Positions 1 to 4,318 of a stretch of DNA of 6,689 nucleotides are shown in pieces. Source of the DNA: an uncultured Eubacteriales bacterium. GTDB taxonomy: Bacteria > Bacillota > Clostridia > Oscillospirales > Oscillospiraceae. Location of the stretch: contig CATJWA010000347.1 of assembly GCA_949744025.1 (NCBI GenBank), positions 1 through 6,689 on the forward strand. Direction: 5' to 3'. The notes under the pieces were generated by a model. The model was not told where the DNA came from and searched no databases. It saw only the letters and a program-made list of their open reading frames with translations. Every line of letters begins with the position of its first letter. Position 1 is the first letter of the stretch. Made by a program: the position numbers and the translations under genes.

Positions 1-26
1 AAACAAAAACTGATAAAAAGCAGAGG

Positions 27-72
27 AAAAACAAAAAGGCCGCGCTACAGTAATTGCTGTAGTGCGGCCTTT
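27..72 (-). terminator. Rho-independent terminator of the DUF3842 gene
   Basis: A long stem is formed by 35-50 and 57-72, with a 6-nt loop (51-56) and one imperfect pair (44/63). Read on the minus strand, the stem ends in GGCCTTTTTGTTTTTCC, a T-rich tail expected of an intrinsic terminator. It begins about 35 bp after the stop codon of the DUF3842 gene. On the plus strand the stem is followed by GAGG rather than T's, so it should act on the minus strand only. Confidence 0.85.
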
Positions 73-106
73 GAGGTCTTGAGAGGCAGAGCGGCGACAG
101 ATAAGG

Positions 107-532
107 TCAGGGGGCCTGGGTGAGCCTGATAAGGGCGCTTACCGCGCTTTTTATAAGCATGGCTGCGCTCATATCCGGAACACCGGCAATGATGTTGGTG
201 CAACGGTCGAAGGGGATAAGTATACGTGCCGCCGCGCTTTGTCCGACGGCGGCGGCCATGGCGGGAGTTATTTCGCCGAGCATTGAGTCGGCAATAACTA
301 TTCCTACCGGCCCCATTATTACATCGGCGCGCCGGCTGGCTACGATTACGGCGTTTTCGCCCGTTGCGGCGCGATGTGCTCCGGCCTTGAGCATGGCGGA
401 GGTCGCGGCGCTGTTTGTGCCGACGGCTGTTATTTCCGCATCCGGAAGGGCCTGAAGGATGCTGCTGATGAGCTGCCGTCCAATGCCGCCTCCCTGTGCG
501 TCTATTATAAGAAGCTCAAAGTTTTTTTTCAT
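107..532 (-). CDS. DUF3842 family protein
   Basis: This 141-residue protein fits DUF3842, a small family of unknown function found mostly in Clostridia. Conserved-looking elements include a glycine-rich N-terminal strand-loop-helix DAQGGGIGRQL (residues 11-21), which resembles a nucleotide-binding loop. Others are GTNSAATSAMLKAGA (38-52), ATGENAV (56-62), GPVGIVIADSMLGEITPAMA (74-93) and the IPFDRC segment (106-111). The pattern suggests a Rossmann-like cytoplasmic protein, but no activity can be stated. I chose the ATG at 532 because GGGAG lies 6 nt upstream (539-543) and family similarity begins at this methionine; the frame is open for 39 more codons upstream, but that part is not family-like and overlaps the promoter region. 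The gene is divergent from a LysR regulator, which often controls its divergent neighbour. It has its own terminator and appears monocistronic. Confidence 0.85.
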   Translation of the reverse strand: MKKNFELLIIDAQGGGIGRQLISSILQALPDAEITAVGTNSAATSAMLKAGAHRAATGENAVIVASRRADVIMGPVGIVIADSMLGEITPAMAAAVGQSAAARILIPFDRCTNIIAGVPDMSAAMLIKSAVSALIRLTQAP

Positions 533-563
533 CCGTATCTCCCGTTGATTTGTTATTATATAT

Positions 564-592
564 AATTTACACGCTTTCATGCAGACAGTCAA
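564..592 (-). promoter_or_regulatory. Candidate sigma-70 promoter of the DUF3842 gene
   Basis: On the minus strand TTGACT (592-587) is followed after 17 nt by TAAATT (569-564). A perfect TATAAT also lies at 560-555 but has no good -35 box at normal spacing. Either would start transcription in the AT-rich stretch just upstream of the ribosome binding site. This is a consensus match only. Confidence 0.45.
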
Positions 593-613
593 GCACGAAA
601 ATGCGGTATTTTC
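575..613. promoter_or_regulatory. Two dyads, candidate operators between divergent genes
   Basis: The first dyad pairs TTTCATGC (575-582) with GCACGAAA (593-600), 7 of 8 matching across a 10-nt spacer. It straddles the -35 box of the DUF3842 promoter candidate. The second is GAAAAT (597-602) with ATTTTC (608-613), a perfect 6-bp dyad with a 5-nt spacer, ending three bases before the -35 box of the regulator's promoter candidate. LysR proteins usually bind dyads between themselves and a divergent target. Neither site is a textbook T-N11-A box, so binding is inferred from position. Confidence 0.35.
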
Positions 614-615
614 TC

Positions 616-644
616 TTGACGCGGACCACAATACATTATAAAAT
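616..644 (+). promoter_or_regulatory. Candidate sigma-70 promoter of the LysR gene
   Basis: TTGACG (616-621) is followed after exactly 17 nt by TAAAAT (639-644); each box matches the consensus at 5 of 6 positions. The predicted start near 651 leaves a leader of about 14 nt before the GTG start codon. The leader would still include the GGTGAT ribosome binding site. Confidence 0.55.
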
Positions 645-652
645 AACATTCG

Positions 653-667
653 GGTGATGATACAGTG
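653..667 (+). promoter_or_regulatory. Ribosome binding site deciding the GTG start of the LysR gene
   Basis: GGTGAT (653-658) complements the end of the anti-Shine-Dalgarno sequence in a shifted register and lies 6 nt before GTG (665-667). The in-frame stop TAA at 644-646 leaves no usable upstream start, so the GTG is the first possible one. The LysR similarity begins immediately after it. Confidence 0.6.
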
Positions 668-1606
668 ATTAACGAACAGAAAATCCGATTATTTCTCTCC
701 TTGGCAAATACTCTGAGCTTTACGGAAACAGCTAACCAGTTGTTCATCACACAGCAGGCGGTCAGCAAGCACATATCGCAGCTTGAGGGTGAGCTGGGAT
801 TCCCCTTGTTTATCCGCTCGACGCATAATGTGAGGCTGACGGAGGCGGGGGAACGGAGCAGGCGATTTTTTGAGGAGGAGGTCCGGCGGTTTACCGAGTT
901 TATTGACGGAGAGCGTGAAAACCAGCTTCGGCTGAGCAAATCTCTGCGCCTGGGTTATAATAACTGGCTGAATTTCGGCAACGCCATTGGCTCGGCACGG
1001 GTGCGCTTTCACGCGCTGTATCCGGATATCTCGCATGTACCGGAGCGCCAGCCGCCCGATTTGCTTCAGCGCCGCCTGCGCGACGGAGAGCTGGACATCA
1101 TTTTGGTGCTGCGCCGTTTTTTGCAGAACGAGGCGGGGCTGCGCATTGTGGAGCTGTCTGATTTTCCGATGTCGATAATCGTGAATAAGACCAGGGCCGT
1201 GACGCAGGATGAGCGTACAGTCGAGCGGCTCTCGAGCTTTCCGCTGCTGATAAATTCCTTTTCCAGCGAGACTGCGGCGGAGACGATAGCGCGCGCAAAG
1301 CGGGAAATGGCTGAGTTCGGACTGACGAACCGCAAGATAGTCCTTACGCCCAACCGCGACAGTGTGTACACCGGAGTGGAAACAGGAGAGGGTATAGCCA
1401 CGGCCTGCACCTTCAGTCAGATACCGGAGGACATCGCCGTGATACCGACGGAGGTATCCGACACGCTCGTGTGCGTATGTCTTGAGACGAACCGGCGCAA
1501 GCTTATCAGGCAGTATATGGAAATTCTCAGGGACGAGTTTTCAAAGCAGGGGAACAGGATAAGCGAACAGCCGCCCTCCGGAGACTGCCCGTTTCTGCCG
1601 CTGTAG
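665..1606 (+). CDS. LysR-type transcriptional regulator
   Basis: This 313-residue protein has the usual LysR length and layout. The N-terminal winged helix-turn-helix covers about residues 4-62, with FTETANQLFITQQAVSKHIS (19-38) as the helix-turn-helix core and LGFPLFIR (44-51) plus VRLTEAG (56-62) as the wing. A linker helix (about 63-90) leads to an effector-binding domain (about 92-295), in which the segments RLGYN, DGELDIILVLRR and GVETGEGIATACTF fit the periplasmic-binding-protein fold. The inducer cannot be inferred. Translation starts at GTG. The gene is divergent from the DUF3842 gene, with candidate promoters and dyads in the gap, so autoregulation and control of that neighbour are plausible. 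The molybdoenzyme operon is nearly 3 kb away on the other strand, and nothing in the sequence links the regulator to it. The last dozen residues (rich in Pro, ending CPFLPL) look like an unstructured tail. Confidence 0.93.
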   Translation: MINEQKIRLFLSLANTLSFTETANQLFITQQAVSKHISQLEGELGFPLFIRSTHNVRLTEAGERSRRFFEEEVRRFTEFIDGERENQLRLSKSLRLGYNNWLNFGNAIGSARVRFHALYPDISHVPERQPPDLLQRRLRDGELDIILVLRRFLQNEAGLRIVELSDFPMSIIVNKTRAVTQDERTVERLSSFPLLINSFSSETAAETIARAKREMAEFGLTNRKIVLTPNRDSVYTGVETGEGIATACTFSQIPEDIAVIPTEVSDTLVCVCLETNRRKLIRQYMEILRDEFSKQGNRISEQPPSGDCPFLPL

Positions 1607-1674
1607 CATTTGGCGGGCGAAGGCGCGGGCCCGTCCCATGCCCAATGGGGAAGGCGATGCGCGAGAAAGTAAGT

Positions 1675-1718
1675 AAAAAAGCAGGGACCGTCGGCACAAG
1701 CCGGGGCCCTGCTTTTTT
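1675..1718. terminator. Bidirectional Rho-independent terminator between convergent genes
   Basis: Twelve perfectly paired bases (1675-1686 with 1707-1718) give AAAAAAGCAGGG and CCCTGCTTTTTT. A second GC-rich stem, CGGC (1692-1695) with GCCG (1700-1703), extends it inward. Six T's follow the stem on either strand, so it can end transcription of both the LysR gene (stop at 1606) and the minus-strand gene whose stop codon is at 1730. Confidence 0.93.
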
Positions 1719-1729
1719 ATGAAGCCAGC

Positions 1730-2680
1730 TCAGCAGTATGAATCCGAAAATCCCTCTGAGCGAACGGGACGTGCGAGGCGGGCAAAGTCCTTGCCGGATT
1801 CAAACATACGGCTCCAGCGCGTGAGCTTGCGGTGCATGAGCTTTGCGCGGGGAATTTCCTGCGCGCTTTTGCAGCGGTATATTTCCTGAAGCAAAAGCAG
1901 GGAGGGGAAGGGTTCGTCAATAAGCGCGCCGTATTGAAGCTGCCAGTCAAGAGAAAGCATAAGGTCCATAAGCTCTGGAACGGGAGCGTCAAGCCCGCGC
2001 AGATAGCTTAAAAGCGCGTAGACACGAACTCCCACGTCGCTGACACGGTGCTCCGCAGCCTGTGCCGAAAAAAGGAGGCACAGCTCCTCCATGCTGGGGA
2101 ACCCGCCGCCGGGGAATGGCGGCTGGAAGTCAGGAAGAAAGGAGCGGGAAAAAAGAACCTGCCACAGGCGCTCGGGCGAGGAAGATTCCTCTGTCCGGCG
2201 CGCTTCGGGGTCATAGGTGAACACGCCGCAGGTTCCGCGCTTTGTGTAGGAAAGCAGGCCGCCGTCAGTCAGGCGCATGAGATAGCCTGCGCCGCGGTCG
2301 ACGCAGCGCAGGCCCGTCCACAGCAGTCGGCCGTCATCGCCGCGCGGCCCTGAGACAAGCATACCGGGTACGGCGGCAAAAAAGCTGTCGCGGCGCAGCA
2401 GCAGGTCAATGGGCTCAAGATTTTCAGGCCAGGAGCTCTGAAAAAGACGCCGCCGCGATGCGGGGTCAATTATCACGAGCCGTATGCCATTATCCGACGG
2501 CATGAAAAACGCAAGCTCGTCTCGCTCGGACACAGTCCAGTTGCAGGCGCCTAAATTCAGCGCCAGCGCTATATGTTCATCGCTGAGTTCTGCGTGCAGG
2601 GTGTTGCTGAAATCGTTGTAAAACACCGCGCCGGATGTCGTGGTGACGCGGTGCTTGGGGGTTTTTAGACTGAGGAGCAT
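1730..2680 (-). CDS. Hypothetical protein, 316 residues, no family recognised
   Basis: I do not recognise this protein. The ATG at 2680 is well supported by GGAGG (2690-2694) 9 nt upstream. The first 160 residues look like short beta strands broken by Gly/Asp/Asn turns (for example residues 11-26, 54-72, 106-124 and 130-155). The part from about 196 to 300 is predicted helical, with leucine-rich stretches such as LMDLMLSLDWQLQY (237-250) and LLLLQEIYRC (261-270). A Pro/Gly-rich linker around 183-195 may separate two domains. There is no signal peptide and no convincing membrane segment, so it is probably cytoplasmic. It lies 86 bp downstream of the acetyltransferase gene on the same strand and could be read through from it; I see no clear promoter in between. 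It ends in a shared bidirectional terminator. The intact frame, the ribosome binding site and the terminator argue that it is a real gene. Confidence 0.85.
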   Translation of the reverse strand: MLLSLKTPKHRVTTTSGAVFYNDFSNTLHAELSDEHIALALNLGACNWTVSERDELAFFMPSDNGIRLVIIDPASRRRLFQSSWPENLEPIDLLLRRDSFFAAVPGMLVSGPRGDDGRLLWTGLRCVDRGAGYLMRLTDGGLLSYTKRGTCGVFTYDPEARRTEESSSPERLWQVLFSRSFLPDFQPPFPGGGFPSMEELCLLFSAQAAEHRVSDVGVRVYALLSYLRGLDAPVPELMDLMLSLDWQLQYGALIDEPFPSLLLLQEIYRCKSAQEIPRAKLMHRKLTRWSRMFESGKDFARLARPVRSEGFSDSYC

Positions 2681-2709
2681 GTGGACACGCCTCCGGATTT
2701 ATAGTAGAA

Positions 2710-2736
2710 AGGACCCCCACACGCGGCGAGGGCCCT
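2710..2736 (-). terminator. Weak terminator or attenuator-like hairpin
   Basis: On the minus strand AGGGCCC (2736-2730) can pair with GGGTCCT (2716-2710), with one G-U pair and a 13-nt loop. It is followed by TTTCTACTAT, a poor U-tract. It stands between the acetyltransferase stop codon and the next gene's ribosome binding site, so it could reduce read-through without blocking it. Confidence 0.3.
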
Positions 2737-2766
2737 CCCTGAGAAGGAAAAAATAAAATTTGAGCA

Positions 2767-3429
2767 TCAGCCATTGTTTTCAAGGATGTCATGAGACTTG
2801 CAGGATTCGCATTCGGACGTGCCGGCTGATTGGCAGGAATCACAGGAGATACGCAGGCCCGACAATTCCTCGGCCTCACGCGCGGCATCAGCCTCAGCCT
2901 CGGCCCTGGCCGCGTCGGCAGCCATTTTGTTGCGCATGTCGCGTCGGAGCATCCATATGCTCATGCCATCGTCGACCGGAACACCGGAGGCCTCGCTCTC
3001 AAAGCCGTGGCGCGCAAAAAGCTCAAGGGCTCTATCGTTGCCCTCAGTGACGGCGCACACGGCAAGTACGCCCTTGAAAGCAAGTATCTCGCCGAGAGCA
3101 AAATCGACCATTGTGCCGGCAAAGCCCTCGCCCTGACGCTCGGGCGTGACGCTGAGCATGGAAATTTCCCACGCCTCATCGTCAATACCGAGCTTGCGCA
3201 GCATCATGAAAGCGCACAGCCTGCCGCCGGCAAAGCCGCCGTACAGCAGCCCGGGAATGCCGTTGTCATTGGCATACTCCGTCAGCCGGTCCGAGACGAT
3301 ATTCACCTCCGGTATAGCAGGCGAGCCGTCCTTTTCGGACATGGCGTTGAACGCGTCAAACACCACCTGCGCGCAGGCGGGTATCTCATCAGCTCCGACT
3401 CTCCGGCACTCAAGCGTCTGCTTTGACAT
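2767..3429 (-). CDS. GNAT acetyltransferase with C-terminal CxxC-CxxC tail
   Basis: The first ~165 of 220 residues form a GNAT domain that would transfer an acetyl group from acetyl-CoA to an amine. Strand 4 (EISMLSVTPE, 88-97) leads to the acetyl-CoA pyrophosphate loop QGEGFA (99-104), which fits (Q/R)xxGx(G/A). The C-terminal half has VLAVCAVTEGND (121-132) followed by RALELFARHGFE (133-144), the typical helix and GF turn of the fold. After MSIWMLRRDM (156-165) comes an Ala/Glu/Arg-rich, probably helical segment (166-190). It ends in a tail with CDSC (196-199) and CESC (207-210), a spacing of CX2C-X7-CX2C that could bind zinc. The tail is not part of ordinary GNAT proteins. AGGAGG lies 8 nt before the ATG. 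The acceptor substrate is unknown. The gene is the first after a repeat-rich spacer and may be co-transcribed with the 316-residue gene. Confidence 0.85.
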   Translation of the reverse strand: MSKQTLECRRVGADEIPACAQVVFDAFNAMSEKDGSPAIPEVNIVSDRLTEYANDNGIPGLLYGGFAGGRLCAFMMLRKLGIDDEAWEISMLSVTPERQGEGFAGTMVDFALGEILAFKGVLAVCAVTEGNDRALELFARHGFESEASGVPVDDGMSIWMLRRDMRNKMAADAARAEAEADAAREAEELSGLRISCDSCQSAGTSECESCKSHDILENNG

Positions 3430-3471
3430 AGCGAAAACCTCCTGTTAAGAGTGTTAAATCTCGTAGATATT

Positions 3472-3506
3472 AGAATTTGTTAGCGGCTATGCCGCTTACA
3501 AATTCT
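3472..3506. repeat. Inverted repeat 1
   Basis: Arms 3472-3487 and 3491-3506 are 16 nt each with a single mismatch (3481/3497) and a TAT loop. The outer part is AT-rich (AGAATTTGT) and the inner part GC-rich (AGCGGC). There is no run of T's after the stem on either strand, so it is not a standard terminator. Confidence 0.9.
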
Positions 3507-3519
3507 TTATGCAGAGCTG

Positions 3520-3581
3520 TTCGCGCCCGTACCCCAAGGGCACTTTGTCGCCGCCCCCGGCGGCTCGGGTACAGGCGCGAA
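3520..3581. repeat. Inverted repeat 2 with a nested hairpin
   Basis: The outer arms 3520-3534 and 3567-3581 are 15 nt with one mismatch (3528/3573). They enclose a second hairpin with perfect 6-bp arms GCCGCC (3550-3555) and GGCGGC (3559-3564) and a CCC loop. The result is a stem carrying a smaller stem, with unpaired sequence at 3535-3549. Confidence 0.85.
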
Positions 3582-3593
3582 TAAATTTCAATC

Positions 3594-3626
3594 GTTTTTT
3601 GTCAGGACATGTGCCTGAGAAAAAAC
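3594..3626. repeat. Inverted repeat 3, T-tract on the 5' arm and A-tract on the 3' arm
   Basis: Arms 3594-3606 and 3614-3626 are 13 nt with one mismatch (3601/3619) and a 7-nt loop ACATGTG. The six T's come first and the six A's last on both strands. This is the reverse of an intrinsic terminator, which needs the T's last. Confidence 0.85.
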
Positions 3627-3649
3627 ACTCTGCGCGCAGCGAGCGTCGA

Positions 3650-3686
3650 ACATATTCACTGTCCGCTGCGCGGACAGTGAATATGT
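3650..3686. repeat. Inverted repeat 4, 17-bp perfect arms
   Basis: Arms 3650-3666 and 3670-3686 match perfectly over 17 bp with a 3-nt loop (TGC). A further outer pair, CTCTGCGC (3628-3635) with GCGCAGAG (3690-3697), flanks it asymmetrically. No T-tract follows on either strand. Confidence 0.92.
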
Positions 3687-3710
3687 GAGGCGCAGAGCGA
3701 AGCGAATCCC

Positions 3711-3743
3711 GTCAGATAAGAGGCCCGTGGCCTCTTATCTGAC
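3711..3743. repeat. Inverted repeat 5, overlapping a stop codon
   Basis: Arms 3711-3725 and 3729-3743 are perfect over 15 bp with a CGT loop. The right arm covers the last two sense codons and the stop codon (3735-3737) of the 66-residue gene. On the minus strand the stem is followed by GGGATTCGC, not T's, so it may protect or define the operon's 3' end but is not a classic terminator. Confidence 0.92.
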
Positions 3744-3935
3744 TATCAGCTGATCCTGCGCGTAATGCGCGAGGTCGGCTACCGCTTCCTCAACGGCAGC
3801 GCACACCGCGGCGATAAGCTTCTTGCTCTCCTCATCTGCCTTGGACTCGGCCAGCAGGGTGTCCAGAGTCTTTTTAAGCTGATAGGGGATACGGTCATAT
3901 TCACTGCGGCAGTAAGAAAATGTATACTGTGCCAT
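3735..3935 (-). CDS. Small helical protein, third gene of the molybdoenzyme operon
   Basis: I do not recognise this 66-residue protein. AGGAG lies 6 nt before its ATG, and only 19 nt separate it from the ferredoxin gene, so it is almost surely translated as part of the same operon. The N-terminus has an aromatic patch (YTFSYCRSEYDRIPYQLKK, 4-22). The rest, about 20-62, should form amphipathic helices rich in Ala, Glu and Lys. There is one cysteine in each half (C9, C45), no CxxC motif, no signal peptide and no membrane segment. Its position suggests a job with the molybdoenzyme, such as assembly factor or small extra subunit; that is inference from context. It is far shorter than TorD/DmsD-type chaperones. 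Its last codons and stop sit inside a perfect inverted repeat. Confidence 0.8.
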   Translation of the reverse strand: MAQYTFSYCRSEYDRIPYQLKKTLDTLLAESKADEESKKLIAAVCAAVEEAVADLAHYAQDQLIVR

Positions 3936-3954
3936 AGCTTACTCCTTTCATCTA

Positions 3955-4299
3955 TCAGACGCAGCGGTGCAGCACCGAGCGGGGCATGGTTTTCATCTTT
4001 TCCACCAGCTCGTCTATATCGCCGTAGTGCAGGGAGAAGGTGCCGCAGTGCTTGCAGCAGGCGGGCTTGTCGTCCTCGCCGGAGGAAATACGGGAGGCGC
4101 AAAGATTGCAGTGGTTGGTGAAGTGGGGGTAGTAGTCAAACTGTACGCGGTCGCTAAGCAGGCTGTTTTCCATGATAAGCTCATGAATCTTTATACCGGA
4201 GATACCGACAGGAAACTGATTTTCCTGCTTGCAGGCAACCTCGCAGGCGTGGCAGCCGGTGCAGTAGGTCATATCGACCAGGATACCATTCTGTGCCAT
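3955..4299 (-). CDS. Minimal DmsB-like 4Fe-4S electron-transfer subunit
   Basis: This 114-residue protein probably carries electrons to or from the molybdopterin subunit encoded just upstream. The N-terminal motif CTGCHACEVAC supplies C13, C16, C19 and C23 and resembles cysteine group I of DmsB-type subunits (DMSO reductase iron-sulfur subunit). The second motif, C64-x2-C67-x13-C81-x3-C85 followed by HYGDIDEL (91-98), matches group IV of those proteins, including the GxIDEL element after it. Groups II and III, normally found between them, are absent; residues 24-63 contain no cysteine. In DmsB-type proteins groups I and IV share ligands, so two [4Fe-4S] clusters remain possible. An extra cysteine, C82, sits next to C81. 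The usual length of the family is about 180-210 residues. AAGGAG lies 11 nt before the ATG; the gap to the upstream gene is 19 nt. No Tat signal or anchor is present, so it should be cytoplasmic. Confidence 0.88.
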   Translation of the reverse strand: MAQNGILVDMTYCTGCHACEVACKQENQFPVGISGIKIHELIMENSLLSDRVQFDYYPHFTNHCNLCASRISSGEDDKPACCKHCGTFSLHYGDIDELVEKMKTMPRSVLHRCV

Positions 4300-4318
4300 G
4301 AAATTCTCAGCTCCTTCC

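Larger units (their letters stand above)
3430..3734. other. 305-bp spacer filled with inverted repeats
   Basis: This gap lies upstream of the acetyltransferase gene and downstream of the 66-residue gene, both on the minus strand. It holds the acetyltransferase's ribosome binding site (3438-3443 on the minus strand) and otherwise consists mostly of five long inverted repeats, listed separately, the last of which continues to 3743. I see no reading frame worth calling, no tRNA-like fold and no good promoter; TAATAT on the minus strand (3472-3467) could be a -10 box but has no matching -35 box. Confidence 0.8.

Noticed and set aside
533..649. A 39-codon N-terminal extension of the DUF3842 gene
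   Set aside because: It crosses the promoter region and is not family-like; the ATG at 532 has its own ribosome binding site.
1635..1649. Small hairpin CCCAT/ATGGG after the LysR gene
   Set aside because: The stem is only 5 bp with no T-tract; the strong terminator at 1675-1718 explains termination.
2698..2703. TATAAA on the minus strand as a -10 box for the 316-residue gene
   Set aside because: It is only a few bases before the ribosome binding site, so transcripts would start at or inside that site, and there is no -35 box at a suitable distance.
2830..3426. A 198-codon open frame on the plus strand, opposite the acetyltransferase
   Set aside because: It mirrors a GC-rich gene almost exactly and its protein resembles nothing. 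The minus-strand frame has clear GNAT motifs and an AGGAGG site.
3472..3743. CRISPR array or tandem repeat
   Set aside because: The five palindromes differ from each other in sequence and spacing, so there is no repeated unit with unique spacers.
3472..3743. Insertion sequence or transposon remnant
   Set aside because: No transposase fragment, no matching terminal repeats at the outer ends and no obvious target-site duplication could be found by eye.
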